Below are positions 1 through 9,644 of a stretch of 50,806 bases of DNA, one piece after another. Numbering within the stretch: position 1 is the first letter of the stretch; every line of letters begins with the position of its first letter. The translations under genes and the position numbers were made by a program. Under the pieces are notes generated by a model, which made no database searches, was not told the origin of the DNA, and saw nothing but the letters and a program-made list of their open reading frames with translations. Source of the stretch: Nitrosomonadales bacterium (GTDB taxonomy: Bacteria; Pseudomonadota; Gammaproteobacteria; Burkholderiales; Gallionellaceae); assembly GCA_023259015.1 (NCBI GenBank), contig JAHFRC010000004.1:1-50806 (forward strand), given 5' to 3'.

Positions 1-1353
1 CAGCTTCTCCGCAATTTTTCCTTCCAATCCATGACTGGTCGGCTGGTAGAAGCTCACTTCAGGCATACCATCGGGAAAATAATTTTCGCCTGCCGCATAA
101 CCCTCTTGTTCGTCGTGCGCGTAGCGGTAGCCCTTGCCGTAGTCGAGCTGCTTCATCAGCTTGGTCGGCGCATTGCGCAGGTGCAACGGTACTTCGCGCG
201 AGCTATCCTGTGAGACGAAGGCGCGAGCGGCATTATACGCGACGTAACCCGCGTTCGACTTGGCCGCGACGGCGAAATAGATCACCACCTGCGCCAATGC
301 CAACTCGCCTTCCGGGGAGCCGAGCCTCTCATAGGTTTCCGCCGCATCCAGCGCAAGCTGTATAGCGCGCGGGTCGGCCAAGCCGATATCCTCCCACGCC
401 ATGCGCACGATGCGCCGCGCCAGATAGCGCGGGTCGGCGCCACCGTCCAGCATGCGCACCAGCCAGTACAGCGCGGCGTCCGGATCAGAGCCGCGCACCG
501 ATTTGTGCAGCGCGGAAATCTGGTCGTAGAACGCTTCGCCGCCCTTGTCGAAACGGCGCAGATTTTGCGCCAGCGTGTCGTCGAGAAAAGCGGTGGTGAT
601 GCTCGATACTTTTGCAGTCTGCGCGGCAGTTTGTAGCTGCTCCAGCACGTTGAGCAAACGCCGCGCGTCGCCATCGGCATAACCGATGATGCGTTCTTTC
701 GCAGCAACATCGAATTCCAAGACTCCCGTTCGGGCTGAGCCTGTCGAAGCCTGTCCTGAACTAGCCGAAGGTGCCCGCCCTTCGACAAGCTCAGGGCGAA
801 CGGAGGTTAGATGGTTTATTGCACGCTCGAATAACTGCCCCAGCTCCGCCTCAGACAATGGTTGCAGCACATACACCTGCGCGCGCGACAGCAGTGCGCC
901 ATTTACCTCGAACGATGGATTCTCGGTGGTCGCGCCAATGAAAGTAACCAACCCTTGCTCGACGAAAGGCAGGAAAGCATCTTGTTGCGACTTGTTGAAG
1001 CGATGCACTTCGTCCACGAACAGGATGGTGTGGCGCCCGCTCTGCTGCAAGGTGTGCTGTGCCTGCGCGATGGCGTCGCGGATATCCTTAACTCCTGACA
1101 GCACCGCCGACAGCGGCACGAACTCGGCATCGAAAGCCGATGCCATCAGTCGCGCCAGCGTGGTCTTGCCCACACCCGGAGGCCCCCACAGGATCATGGA
1201 GTGCAACTTGCCGGATTCAAATGCGAGACGTAACGGCCTGCCCGGCCCCAACAAATGGGATTGCCCGATGACTTCATCGATATGTTTTGGGCGCAAACGC
1301 TCAGCCAGCGGCGCGGCGGGCGCAGGTGATCCAAATAAGTCGGCAGCAGTCAT
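1..1353 (-). CDS. rarA: Replication-associated recombination protein A (RarA/MgsA), C-terminus outside window
   Basis: AAA+ ATPase of the RarA/MgsA/WRNIP1 family, which acts at stalled replication forks. The open frame runs 451 codons from the ATG at 1353 with no stop before the window edge, so only the last residues are missing. The N-terminus MTAADLFG is followed by Walker A GPPGVGKTT (near residue 65), Walker B ILFVDEVHRF, sensor GATTENPSF and the arginine-rich segment GDARRLLNVLE. The C-terminal tetramerisation region is also recognisable (YQPTSHGLEGKI at the edge). At about residues 184-209 the frame contains a translated palindromic repeat, which RarA proteins do not normally have. It lies in a variable loop after the ATPase core, so function is probably kept. 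lolA ends 17 bp upstream on the same strand. Confidence 0.93.
   Translation of the reverse strand, partial: MTAADLFGSPAPAAPLAERLRPKHIDEVIGQSHLLGPGRPLRLAFESGKLHSMILWGPPGVGKTTLARLMASAFDAEFVPLSAVLSGVKDIRDAIAQAQHTLQQSGRHTILFVDEVHRFNKSQQDAFLPFVEQGLVTFIGATTENPSFEVNGALLSRAQVYVLQPLSEAELGQLFERAINHLTSVRPELVEGRAPSASSGQASTGSARTGVLEFDVAAKERIIGYADGDARRLLNVLEQLQTAAQTAKVSSITTAFLDDTLAQNLRRFDKGGEAFYDQISALHKSVRGSDPDAALYWLVRMLDGGADPRYLARRIVRMAWEDIGLADPRAIQLALDAAETYERLGSPEGELALAQVVIYFAVAAKSNAGYVAYNAARAFVSQDSSREVPLHLRNAPTKLMKQLDYGKGYRYAHDEQEGYAAGENYFPDGMPEVSFYQPTSHGLEGKIAEKL
726..803. repeat. Palindromic repeat inserted in frame within rarA
   Basis: A 78-bp element whose outer 24-bp arms match as an inverted repeat at about 21 of 24 positions; one arm starts CCGTTCGGGCTGAGC and the other ends GCTCAGGGCGAACGG. 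The length is 26 codons, so the rarA frame is kept and the repeat is translated as a low-complexity linker (RPELVEGRAPSASSGQ and following). Arms of this type occur as dispersed intergenic repeats in many proteobacteria; that is recollection, not a search result. Confidence 0.85.
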
Positions 1354-1370
1354 TATGGAAAGTGGGGGGG

Positions 1371-1985
1371 TTATTCACCCAGCACATCCGCCCCTTTAGG
1401 CGGCGTGAATGAAAACAGGCTTGCGGCCAGACGCGGATTGCGCTGCATGCTGGAAAAGCGCAGCACGGTGTTGTGGCCGAAGGTATCGCGCAGTTCCATG
1501 ACAACCAAGTCGGATTGCGCATTGAAGGCCATGAGGATTTTCTCGAAACTGGTGTCTTTGGCTTTGGGCAAGGCTTGCAGCCATTCCAGTCCATCCCGTT
1601 CTTCAATGTCCTTGAGCGCAAAGCTGCGTTCGATTTCGTTATTGCCGGACAGCAAAGCTGCCGGGCTGCTGCCCAGTGCTGCATCCAGTTTTTTCACCGT
1701 GACCTGATTCAGTTCCACGTCATGCAGCCAGAATTTTTCACCATCGCCCACGATCAATTGTTCGTATGGCTTCTGGTAAGTCCAGCGGAATTTGCCGGGG
1801 CGCTGGAACTGCATGGTTCCGGAGGACGATTGAATTTTTTTGCCGCTTTTGTCCTGCACCACCTGGGTGAAATCGGCTTGCCCGGAACGGGTGGAGGCAA
1901 TGAAATTTTTCAGCTTGTCGGTGGCAGCGGCATGAGCCGAAAACGGCGCAACGAACAACATTAAGACGGCAAAAATATATTTCAT
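1371..1985 (-). CDS. lolA: Outer-membrane lipoprotein carrier protein LolA
   Basis: Periplasmic chaperone that takes lipoproteins released by LolCDE and hands them to LolB. The 204-residue product starts MKYIFAVLMLFVAPFSAHA, a clear Sec signal peptide with cleavage after AHA, followed by the LolA-type N-terminus TDKLKNFIASTRSGQADFTQ. The central FRWTYQKPYEQLIVGDGEKFWLHD region and the C-terminal NTVLRFSSMQRNPRL strand are typical of the family, and length is normal. It lies between ftsK upstream and rarA downstream on the same strand; ftsK-lolA-rarA is a widely conserved order. Confidence 0.95.
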   Translation of the reverse strand: MKYIFAVLMLFVAPFSAHAAATDKLKNFIASTRSGQADFTQVVQDKSGKKIQSSSGTMQFQRPGKFRWTYQKPYEQLIVGDGEKFWLHDVELNQVTVKKLDAALGSSPAALLSGNNEIERSFALKDIEERDGLEWLQALPKAKDTSFEKILMAFNAQSDLVVMELRDTFGHNTVLRFSSMQRNPRLAASLFSFTPPKGADVLGE

Positions 1986-2075
1986 CGTTTCTCTTTTAAA
2001 GGATTGAGGAGCATGGATTGAGGAGCGAGTTAAAAAGCAGAAGCCGTGGTTTTCTCAACCCTCGCTCCACAAGCT

Positions 2076-4355
2076 TCATTCCTGCCTTGCAGGCGCAATC
2101 ACTTCGCGGTTGCCGTTGCTCTGCATCGGCGTCACCACGCCGGCACGCTCCATCTGCTCCACCAGGCGCGCGGCGCGGTTGTAGCCGATGCGCAAGTGGC
2201 GCTGCACCAGCGAAATGGAGGCGCGGCGCGATTTCACCACGATTTCCACTGCCTGATCATATAGCGCATCGGACTCTGCATCAGCGCCGCCTTCGGTATC
2301 GCCGCCCTCTCCCTGTTCTTCCAGCGAAGTCAGGATGCCTTCGATATATTGCGGTGCACCCTGCTCCTTGAGGTATTCGGCGACGCGGTGCACTTCATGG
2401 TCGGACACGAAGGCGCCATGCACGCGTTGTGGATAACCGCTGCCCGGCGGCAGATAGAGCATATCCCCCTGACCGAGCAGTGCTTCCGCACCCTGTTGAT
2501 CCAGTATCGTGCGCGAATCGATTTTGCTCGACACCTGGAATGCCACGCGCGTCGGCACGTTGGCCTTGATCAGACCGGTGATCACATCCACCGAGGGGCG
2601 CTGCGTGGCCAGCACCAGATGAATGCCGGCGGCGCGCGCCTTCTGCGCCAAGCGTGCGATGAGTTCCTCGACTTTTTTGCCCACCACCATAATCAGGTCG
2701 GCCAGCTCGTCGATGAACACTACGATAAGGTGCATTTCTTCCAAGGCTTCTGGATTGTCCGGCGTCAGTGTAAACGGATTGGTGAGCGGCTGTTTGGCCT
2801 TGATGGCATCGCGAAATTTCTGATTGTAGCCGGTGATGTTACGTACGCCGAAATGGGACATCAGCTTGTAGCGCTTCTCCATTTCCTGCACGCACCAGTT
2901 GAGCGCGGAAGCGGCTTGGCGCATGTCGGTAACCACGGGGGCGAGCAGGTGCGGGATGCCTTCATACACCGACAGTTCCAGCATCTTGGGATCGACCAGC
3001 AACAGGCGCGCCTGTTGTGGTGTGGACTTGTACAGGATGCTCAGGATCATCGCGTTGATCGCCACCGATTTACCAGATCCCGTGGTGCCTGCCACCAGCA
3101 CGTGCGGCATCTTGCCCAGGTCGGCCACCACCGGCTTGCCGGATATGTCCTTGCCCATCGCGATGGTGAGCGGCGAATGCATGTCCGCGTAAGCCTGCGA
3201 GCTCAATATTTCGGAGAGTTTCACCACCTGCCGTTTCGGGTTGGGCAGTTCGAGCGCCATGTAAGCCTTGCCGGGTATGGTTTCCACCACGCGTATGCTG
3301 ACCACCGACAGGGCGCGCGCCAGATCCTTTACCAAGTTGGTGATCTGGCTGCCCTTTACGCCAACAGCAGGCTCGATCTCATAGCGCGTGATGACCGGCC
3401 CTGGGTAAGCCGCCGCCACCGTCACTTCCACGCCGAAATCCTTGAGTTTGCGTTCGATCAGGCGCGAAGTGAATTCCAGCGTTTCGGCGGAAAGCACCTC
3501 TATTTCATGCGCCGGTTGATCCAGTAAATGCAGCGGCGGCAACGGCGAATCCGGCATGTCGGCAAACAGCGGCACCTGCTTCTCTTCCACCGCGCGCGCG
3601 GATTGCTTCACTTCCAGCACAGCCTGTTCGATGTAGATGGGCTGATGTTCTTCCACACGCTTTTTTTCTTCTTCCACCACCGCCGAGCGCTCACTCAATG
3701 CCTGAACGCCGATGCGCCTGTCCTGCCATGTCTGCCACGTATTTTTCACCCAATAATAAGCCGACTCGATAGCTGCACCCAGCCAGTCGGTGAAACGCAG
3801 CCACGACAGGCCGCTGAACAGGCTGAACCCGACAGCCATCAGCGCCAGCAAGAACAGTGTGGAACCGGTGGAGCCGAGGAATTTCGCCACTGCATCGCCC
3901 AACACTGCGCCTAGCATACCTCCGGGCGCTAGCGGCAGCGAGGCTTTCAGGCTGTGCAGCCGCAGCGATTCCAGCGCGCTGCTGGACAACAGCAATACGG
4001 CGAAACCCAGCAGCGCCACCCACAAGGCGCGGCGGTCGAACAAGCTGTCTGGGGAAATTTCGCGGTAGCCCGCCCACACTCGCTGTATCAGGAATGCAGC
4101 CCACCACCATGCAGAAAACCCGAATACATACAGCAGCACATCCGCCAGCCATGCACCGAACACGCCGCCCGGATTGTGCGGCGCGGCGCCGCTGGCGCTA
4201 TGCGACCATGCGGGGTCGTTGCGGTTATAGCCGTACAGGATGAGGACCAGATACAGCGCTAAAGCGAGCAGCAACAGCCAGCGGGATTCCCGCAGCAACG
4301 CCGCCAGCCGGCTTGGCAGGTGTGAAGATTTGTCAGCAGCACTGCTCAACAACAT
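2076..4355 (-). CDS. ftsK: DNA translocase FtsK
   Basis: Septum-anchored hexameric DNA pump that clears and aligns chromosome termini during division. About 759 residues: four hydrophobic segments in the first 200 residues, a short linker, then the motor with Walker [13 protein letters not shown] (near residue 425) and Walker [11 protein letters not shown]. The C-terminal winged-helix gamma domain ([20 protein letters not shown]) reads KOPS DNA. The linker is short, as in the FtsK/SpoIIIE form of many betaproteobacteria. I chose the ATG at 4355; the frame extends to a TTG at 4409, but that adds residues unlike FtsK and overlaps the response regulator gene. Confidence 0.94.
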   Translation of the reverse strand: MLLSSAADKSSHLPSRLAALLRESRWLLLLALALYLVLILYGYNRNDPAWSHSASGAAPHNPGGVFGAWLADVLLYVFGFSAWWWAAFLIQRVWAGYREISPDSLFDRRALWVALLGFAVLLLSSSALESLRLHSLKASLPLAPGGMLGAVLGDAVAKFLGSTGSTLFLLALMAVGFSLFSGLSWLRFTDWLGAAIESAYYWVKNTWQTWQDRRIGVQALSERSAVVEEEKKRVEEHQPIYIEQAVLEVKQSARAVEEKQVPLFADMPDSPLPPLHLLDQPAHEIEVLSAETLEFTSRLIERKLKDFGVEVTVAAAYPGPVITRYEIEPAVGVKGSQITNLVKDLARALSVVSIRVVETIPGKAYMALELPNPKRQVVKLSEILSSQAYADMHSPLTIAMGKDISGKPVVADLGKMPHVLVAGTTGSGKSVAINAMILSILYKSTPQQARLLLVDPKMLELSVYEGIPHLLAPVVTDMRQAASALNWCVQEMEKRYKLMSHFGVRNITGYNQKFRDAIKAKQPLTNPFTLTPDNPEALEEMHLIVVFIDELADLIMVVGKKVEELIARLAQKARAAGIHLVLATQRPSVDVITGLIKANVPTRVAFQVSSKIDSRTILDQQGAEALLGQGDMLYLPPGSGYPQRVHGAFVSDHEVHRVAEYLKEQGAPQYIEGILTSLEEQGEGGDTEGGADAESDALYDQAVEIVVKSRRASISLVQRHLRIGYNRAARLVEQMERAGVVTPMQSNGNREVIAPARQE

Positions 4356-4395
4356 GCCGTACTCAGCACGAAATAATGTGTATTCATGCTTACCA

Positions 4396-5049
4396 TCATC
4401 TGTCCGCAACCAGATTCAGGCTCAGCGCCGTACGTGCCGCCTCACTCCGGTTATTTACACGCAAAGCCTGAAATATCGCAGCGACGTGGATTTTGACCGT
4501 GCCTTCCGCCAAGCCGATTGCTTGGGCAATATCCTTGTTCGACAGGCCCTTGGTGAGATGCCGCAACACTTCCATCTGGCGAGCGGTCAGGCCGAATCTG
4601 TTGACTCGCCAACTGCGCCCATCCTTCCTGCTATCTTCCATGCCGACAAGAGCATGCTGCAACAATTGCGGCGGCAGATATATGCCTCCACCCATCACAA
4701 TGCGCAAGGCCTGAAGCATATCCTTGCTGTTTGATGCCTTGGAAACAAAGCCCATTGCACCGTTGTTCATCACATGTTCAATGTCGCTGCGGTAGTCAGT
4801 TCCGCTTACCACCACCAGCGGAATACGAGGGTGGTTTGAATGAAAAAGCCTGACCGAATCCATGCCATTGCTGCCTGGCATTTTCAGGTCGAGCAGGGCA
4901 AGATCAATATCAGGATTATTTCCTGCTATTTCCATGGCTTCAGAAAAGTTGCCGGCATCCAGAATGTCAACCTTATCACCCAACTGGCTGACGATGTGGT
5001 GCATGCCTTCGCGGAACAGCGCGTGATCATCCGCTATCAGTATTTTCAT
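4396..5049 (-). CDS. NarL/LuxR-family response regulator
   Basis: Two-component response regulator of about 217 residues. The receiver domain starts [15 protein letters not shown]; the phosphoacceptor is Asp54 in [10 protein letters not shown], with SGTDY and a later SKAS lysine completing the active site. The LuxR-type helix-turn-helix is at the C-terminus ([20 protein letters not shown], then [11 protein letters not shown]). The third in-frame Met is taken as start because GGAG lies six bases upstream and the receiver fold begins there; an upstream ATG at 5079 is possible. No histidine kinase is adjacent: bioD is upstream and ftsK downstream, so partner and regulon are unknown. Confidence 0.88.
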   Translation of the reverse strand: MKILIADDHALFREGMHHIVSQLGDKVDILDAGNFSEAMEIAGNNPDIDLALLDLKMPGSNGMDSVRLFHSNHPRIPLVVVSGTDYRSDIEHVMNNGAMGFVSKASNSKDMLQALRIVMGGGIYLPPQLLQHALVGMEDSRKDGRSWRVNRFGLTARQMEVLRHLTKGLSNKDIAQAIGLAEGTVKIHVAAIFQALRVNNRSEAARTALSLNLVADR

Positions 5050-5087
5050 ACTTTTCTCCATACTGTTTTTTCTAATCATACAGCATG

Positions 5088-5801
5088 TTACATTGTGTTG
5101 GTCGACGCTGGCGCCGTTTGCGCCACACCGGCTGCATTTTCCTTTAGCAATTCAATATTTATTTGCGCCGCAGCCGCTTGTAGATCGGGCTGCGCTTGGT
5201 GTTCGACCACCCCCAGCAACGGGGCGGCCAGTCGCTGTTCCAGCGACGCGATGTTATCACGTAGTGCGAGCATATTCGCATCCGGCACATTGGCCACCCA
5301 GCCGGCCAATTTCAGTCCGCAGGCATCAATCGCCCCTGCGGTCAACAGCGCGTGGTTGAGACATCCCAGGCGCATGCCTACTACCAGTATCACCGGCAGC
5401 CCCATCTGCTGCGCCAGTTCGGCGCTGTCCTGCCGTTCATTGATCGGCACCTTGAAGCCACCGACACCTTCCACGATCACCGCATCCGCCTGCGATGTCA
5501 GTTCACGGTATGACGTCAGGATACGTGATATATCGATGAGCACGCCCGCATTTCTTGCAGCGATATGCGGTGCGACGGGATGCAAAAAACAGTAGGGGTT
5601 GATCTGGCCATAACTTGCCATGACATTGCTGGCAGCCCGCAGTTTTTTTGCATCCCCATTATGCTCGTCTTCATCGCAACCTGCCGCCACCGGTTTCATG
5701 CCGACCACGCGCAATCCCTTTGCGGCAAAGGCATGCAACAGTGCGCAACTGATGAGTGTCTTGCCCACGCCGGTATCGGTGCCCGTAACGAAGTAATTCA
5801 T
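5088..5801 (-). CDS. bioD: ATP-dependent dethiobiotin synthetase BioD
   Basis: Forms the ureido ring of dethiobiotin from 7,8-diaminopelargonate, CO2 and ATP, the step before BioB. 237 residues. The N-terminal P-loop FVTGTDTGVGKTLIS is the BioD signature, followed by GMKPVAAGC and the EGVGGFKVPIN segment that contacts substrate. The C-terminal 25 residues are alanine-rich and less conserved. It is the last gene of bioB-F-H-C-D and overlaps bioC by four bases, so translation is probably coupled. bioA is not in this window. Confidence 0.95.
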   Translation of the reverse strand: MNYFVTGTDTGVGKTLISCALLHAFAAKGLRVVGMKPVAAGCDEDEHNGDAKKLRAASNVMASYGQINPYCFLHPVAPHIAARNAGVLIDISRILTSYRELTSQADAVIVEGVGGFKVPINERQDSAELAQQMGLPVILVVGMRLGCLNHALLTAGAIDACGLKLAGWVANVPDANMLALRDNIASLEQRLAAPLLGVVEHQAQPDLQAAAAQINIELLKENAAGVAQTAPASTNTM

Positions 5802-6667
5802 AACTTAAAATCGGTCTGGATGATCTGCGCTCCATCGCTGGTCACGAGCGATTTCGGTTTCCACGCGTGGCCATAGATGATCTCGAAAGTCGCGGGCAAC
5901 CTGCCATCGCGGCGATGGCATTCATAATTTTCCATTACCTGCTGCCATGCAGCTTTTCCCATCATGCCCTGCGCACGTCCGGTGTTGGCGTTATGCGCGC
6001 CGATGCCGCGCAAATCCCGCATCACCGCTTTCATTTCATTGTAGGTTAGCGTGATGACTTCCATATCCATCACCGGCTCGGCGAATCCGCTATGCGACAG
6101 CATGTCGCCAATATCGTGCATGTCGATAAAGCGGTTTACATGGGTGTGCCCGTCCACACCGTGAAAGGCGCCGCGCAATTCCTTCAGCGTATCCGGGCCG
6201 AAAGTGCTAAACATCAGCAGTCCATCCACTTTCAGCACGCGATGCAAGCCGCGCAAAGTGGCAGGCAAATCGTTGCACCATTGCAGAGTCAGGTTGGACC
6301 ACACCATATCCATACCGTTGGCAGCCAGCGGCAATGCTTCGATATCGGCGCAGACATGGGCCTGCTTCCCGCTGGCAAACAGCTTGCGCCACCAGCCAGA
6401 TTTCTCTTTCGCCACATTCAACATGCCCAGTGCGATGTCCAGCGCCACTATCTGTGCCGCAGGATAGCGTTGCGCCAGCTGGCGTGTACCCCGTCCGGTA
6501 CCGCTGCCCGCATCCAGTATGCACGCGGGTTTATGCCTGATGTAATCAAGGCGCTCCAGCATGCGCTCGCACACCTCGTGCTGCAATACTGCGGCGGCAT
6601 CGTAATTGTGCGCGGCACGGTTGAAGGCACGGCGCACGGCGCGCTTGTCAATTTCAAATTCATTCAT
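5798..6667 (-). CDS. bioC: Malonyl-ACP O-methyltransferase BioC
   Basis: Methylates malonyl-ACP so that fatty acid synthesis can build the pimeloyl chain for biotin. 289 residues. It starts MNEFEIDKRAVRRAFNRAA, the usual BioC opening, with the SAM-binding loop ILDAGSGTGRGTRQL near residue 50, acidic residue in VALDIALGML, and MVWSNLTLQWC as motif IV. The C-terminal part (FSTFGPDTLKELR, then HDIGDMLSHSGF) is BioC-like. It overlaps bioH upstream by eight bases and bioD downstream by four. Confidence 0.95.
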   Translation of the reverse strand: MNEFEIDKRAVRRAFNRAAHNYDAAAVLQHEVCERMLERLDYIRHKPACILDAGSGTGRGTRQLAQRYPAAQIVALDIALGMLNVAKEKSGWWRKLFASGKQAHVCADIEALPLAANGMDMVWSNLTLQWCNDLPATLRGLHRVLKVDGLLMFSTFGPDTLKELRGAFHGVDGHTHVNRFIDMHDIGDMLSHSGFAEPVMDMEVITLTYNEMKAVMRDLRGIGAHNANTGRAQGMMGKAAWQQVMENYECHRRDGRLPATFEIIYGHAWKPKSLVTSDGAQIIQTDFKL

Positions 6668-7430
6668 GCAAGAAACCCGTTATCTGCTCCACAAAAATCT
6701 CCGGGTGCGACAGAAAGGGTACGTGTGCCGCACCCTTGATGCTGACCAGCCGCGCATCCGGTAATTGCCGTGCGAGATATTCCGATGCGGCGGGTGGTGT
6801 CAGCATGTCACGCTCACCCGCAATAACCAAGGTAGCCTGCATAAGCTGCGGCAACACTGCTCGCAAATCGGTATCGCGCAAAATCTGTAACCCACCATGC
6901 AGGGCCGCCATATCCGGTTCGCCGCGGCTGAACATGCGGCTGCGCAAATCCGCCAGCAGTTCGCGCTCCGCTTCACTGCCGCGCAATTGCAGGACAAGAA
7001 AACGTTTCAGTGTGGATTGATAATGCTGTGTCAGGGCAGATACAAACTGTTGCAATGTATCGGTATCCAGAGCGCACTGCCAATCGGCGCGCTGCACAAA
7101 GCAGGGGGTGCTGGCGGCTAGCACCAGTTTTTCCACTTGCGCCGGGAATAACTGCGCCCAGCGCATTGCCACTTGTCCGCCCAAAGACCAGCCGCAAACG
7201 GCAACTGGCTCAGTATAATATTGTGACAAGGCTTCCACGATGGAACCCAATGTGTAGCCACCTCCACCTTCCTCCTTGCTGTATCCATGCCCCGGCAAGT
7301 CCACACAATGCACACGGAACCGCTGCGCCAACTGCGGCACGACATTGCCCCAGATGCCGCCGTGCATGCCCCATCCGTGCAGCATGACCAGGGGCGCGCC
7401 GCTGCCCTGCGATTCAACATGCAAGCTCAT
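6660..7430 (-). CDS. bioH: Pimeloyl-ACP methyl ester carboxylesterase BioH
   Basis: Alpha/beta hydrolase that removes the methyl group added by BioC, ending pimeloyl chain growth. About 256 residues from the ATG at 7430. The oxyanion loop is MLHGWGMHGGIW, the nucleophile is Ser82 in CGWSLGG, the acid is in GERDMLTPP and the histidine in GAAHVPFLSHPE, so the catalytic triad is complete. A TTG four codons upstream also keeps frame but is a weaker choice. The start lies 17 bases inside the 3' end of bioF. Confidence 0.93.
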   Translation of the reverse strand: MSLHVESQGSGAPLVMLHGWGMHGGIWGNVVPQLAQRFRVHCVDLPGHGYSKEEGGGGYTLGSIVEALSQYYTEPVAVCGWSLGGQVAMRWAQLFPAQVEKLVLAASTPCFVQRADWQCALDTDTLQQFVSALTQHYQSTLKRFLVLQLRGSEAERELLADLRSRMFSRGEPDMAALHGGLQILRDTDLRAVLPQLMQATLVIAGERDMLTPPAASEYLARQLPDARLVSIKGAAHVPFLSHPEIFVEQITGFLHE

Positions 7431-8568
7431 GCAGCGCCCCAATCAGTTTATCTACATCCTCTTCGCTATGCGCTGCCGATAGCGAGATGCGCAAGCGTGC
7501 TGTGCCCTGCGGCACGGTAGGCGGACGGATGGCGGGCACCCAGATGCCGCGTGCGCGCAGCCCCTCGCTAAGCATAACGGCTTCTTCATTGCCGCCAACC
7601 AGCAACGGCTGGATGGGTGTCTGCGAATCCGTCAGGCGCCACTTCAATCCCGCCAACCCTGAGCGCAATTGCGCAATCAATTTCCGCAATTGCTCGCGCC
7701 GCCATTTTTCTGTCCGCAACAACTCCAGGCTTGCCAATAGCGCAGTCGCCAGTGCAGGCGGACTGGCGGTGGTATAGATGTAGCTGCGCGCATTCTGCAG
7801 CAGCGTGTCGATCACCACTTGTTGTGCTGCAACAAATGCACCGGACACGCCTGCTGCCTTGCCCAGCGTGGCCATGTAGATGATGCGCGGAGAATCCAGT
7901 TTGAAGTGCGCCAGCGAACCCCGCCCCTGTTCACCCAGTACACCGAAGCCGTGCGCATCGTCCACCAGCAGCCATGCATCATGCTGCGCGCACAGCGCCA
8001 GCAATTCCGGCAGCGGTGCAATGTCGCCATCCATGCTGAACACTGCATCGGTAATGATGAGCTTGCGCCCGCTTGCTACCTGCCCCAACAATTGTGCGAG
8101 GTGAGCCATGTCGTTGTGGCGATAGCGTTGCACCTGCGCGCGCGACAACAGCATGGCGTCGTTCAACGAGGTGTGGTTAAGCTTGTCGGCGAACACCGTA
8201 TCGTGCCTGCCAACCAGCGCCTGCACCATGCCCAGGTTGGCCATATAGCCGGAAGAAAACAACAGCGCGGCTGGCTTGCCCACGAACTGCGCGAGTGATT
8301 GTTCCAACTCGTGATGTGCGCTGTTATGCCCGCTGACCAGATGCGAAGCGCCTGCGCCCACGCCATACTGCTGCATTCCCGCTTGCAAGGCGGCAACCAG
8401 TTGAGGATGATTAGCGAGGCCAAGGTAATCGTTGCTGCAAAATGACAGGTACGACTTTCCGTTTACAGTAATGCGTGTACCCTGTGGCGATTCCAGCGCG
8501 TGACGGCGGCGCAGCAAGCCATGTATGGCGCGCTCGTCGAGTTCGCGTTGTAGTGCGGCAAACGGCAT
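7414..8568 (-). CDS. bioF: 8-amino-7-oxononanoate synthase BioF
   Basis: PLP enzyme that condenses pimeloyl-ACP with alanine. 384 residues, normal for the family. Visible elements are FCSNDYLGLANHP near the start, GAGASHLVSGHNSAHHELE, the PLP-contacting DDAHGFGVLGEQGRG, and the Schiff-base lysine in TLGKAAGVSGAFV. The start codon shares one base with the bioB stop (TAATG), and its 3' end overlaps bioH. Confidence 0.95.
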   Translation of the reverse strand: MPFAALQRELDERAIHGLLRRRHALESPQGTRITVNGKSYLSFCSNDYLGLANHPQLVAALQAGMQQYGVGAGASHLVSGHNSAHHELEQSLAQFVGKPAALLFSSGYMANLGMVQALVGRHDTVFADKLNHTSLNDAMLLSRAQVQRYRHNDMAHLAQLLGQVASGRKLIITDAVFSMDGDIAPLPELLALCAQHDAWLLVDDAHGFGVLGEQGRGSLAHFKLDSPRIIYMATLGKAAGVSGAFVAAQQVVIDTLLQNARSYIYTTASPPALATALLASLELLRTEKWRREQLRKLIAQLRSGLAGLKWRLTDSQTPIQPLLVGGNEEAVMLSEGLRARGIWVPAIRPPTVPQGTARLRISLSAAHSEEDVDKLIGALHELAC

Positions 8569-9563
8569 TAACTCTGTTCGGTGGCCGGATACATGCCCAG
8601 CTTGTCCAGCAGCGCACGGTCATGCTCCACATCGGGATTGCCGGTGGTCAGCAATTGGTCGCCGTAGAACATCGAGTTGGCGCCCGCGAGAAAACACAAA
8701 GCCTGCACCGCATCGCTCATCTGTTGCCGCCCTGCGGACAGGCGCACACGCGCCTTGGGCATGGTGATGCGCGCAACTGCGATGGTGCGCACGAAATCGA
8801 GCGGATCGAGATCGGCTGCATCAGCCAGCGGTGTGCCTTCCACCTTGACCAGGTTATTGATCGGCACGCTTTCGGGATAGGGATCGAGATTGGCCAGTTG
8901 CGCGATCAGTCCCGCGCGTTGCGTGAGGTTCTCACCCATGCCGACAATGCCGCCGCTGCACACGTTGATACCTGCACGGCGCACACGCTGCAGCGTGTCG
9001 AGGCGATCCTGGTAGTCGCGCGTGGTGATGATCTCGCCGTAAAATTCCGGCGCGGTATCGAGGTTATGGTTGTAGTAATCCAGCCCGGCGTCGCGCAATT
9101 GTTCGACGTGTTCCTCGCGCAACATACCCAGCGTGGCACAGGTTTCCATGCCGATATTGCGCACCGCCTTGACCATTTCCACCACGCTTGCCATCTCAGC
9201 TTCATTCGGCTCACGCCATGCCGCGCCCATGCAGAAACGCCCGGCGCCTTTTTGCTGCGCCGCGCGCGCTGCCTGCACCACAGCTTCGAGTTTGAGCATC
9301 TCCTGCTCCTCCACCCCTGCGGAATTGAAAGCCGACTGCGGGCAATAACCACAATCCTCGGTGCAGCCGCCGCTCTTGATGGACAGCAGGGTGGATAATT
9401 GCACCGCGTTGGGATCGAAATGTTCGCGGTGTACTTGCTGCGCGCGATACAGCAGGTCGGCGAACGGCAGTTTGAATAATGCCTCGATCTCGTCGACACT
9501 CCAACGCTGGGCAGTATTGGATGGTTTGGAAGGGCGAATAAATTGTACGGTTCGGGTTTGCAT
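8568..9563 (-). CDS. bioB: Biotin synthase BioB
   Basis: Radical SAM enzyme that inserts sulphur into dethiobiotin. 331 residues. The radical SAM cluster cysteines are C67, C71 and C74 in [13 protein letters not shown]. The [10 protein letters not shown] segment and the [12 protein letters not shown] and [11 protein letters not shown] motifs are typical of BioB and include the auxiliary-cluster ligands. It is the first gene of the biotin operon, with a promoter-like sequence and an imperfect dyad between it and divergent comF. Confidence 0.97.
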   Translation of the reverse strand: MQTRTVQFIRPSKPSNTAQRWSVDEIEALFKLPFADLLYRAQQVHREHFDPNAVQLSTLLSIKSGGCTEDCGYCPQSAFNSAGVEEQEMLKLEAVVQAARAAQQKGAGRFCMGAAWREPNEAEMASVVEMVKAVRNIGMETCATLGMLREEHVEQLRDAGLDYYNHNLDTAPEFYGEIITTRDYQDRLDTLQRVRRAGINVCSGGIVGMGENLTQRAGLIAQLANLDPYPESVPINNLVKVEGTPLADAADLDPLDFVRTIAVARITMPKARVRLSAGRQQMSDAVQALCFLAGANSMFYGDQLLTTGNPDVEHDRALLDKLGMYPATEQS

Positions 9564-9574
9564 GGCGTGATAAT

Positions 9575-9638
9575 CGGGTTAAATTGCGACAGGTTCGCAT
9601 CATCCGCAAAGGGGGTGAGCTTGTCAATTTTAACCGGG
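9575..9638. promoter_or_regulatory. Imperfect dyad around the bioB promoter (candidate operator)
   Basis: Left arm 9575-9593 contains GGTTAAATTGCGACAGG; right arm 9620-9638 reads CTTGTCAATTTTAACCGGG, whose reverse complement is CCCGGTTAAAATTGACAAG. The arms flank about 26 bases. The right arm covers the -35 box and the left arm covers the expected transcription start. The arm order (GGTTAA outside, AACC at the far end) is the reverse of the usual BirA operator, so the regulator is unknown. Confidence 0.4.
9599..9627 (-). promoter_or_regulatory. Predicted promoter of the biotin operon
   Basis: On the minus strand a perfect -35 box TTGACA (9627-9622), a 17-base spacer and a -10 box GATGAT (9604-9599, four of six matches to TATAAT). 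Transcription would start near 9592, about 29 bases before the bioB ATG. Seen by eye; not tested. Confidence 0.6.
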
Positions 9639-9644
9639 TAATTT

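Noticed and set aside
2349-3527. 392-codon open frame on the plus strand opposite ftsK
   Set aside because: Antisense shadow of a high-GC gene; composition is His/Gln/Arg-rich with no domain, and ftsK is certain.
9575-9638. BirA operator
   Set aside because: Arms run in the opposite order to the BirA consensus.
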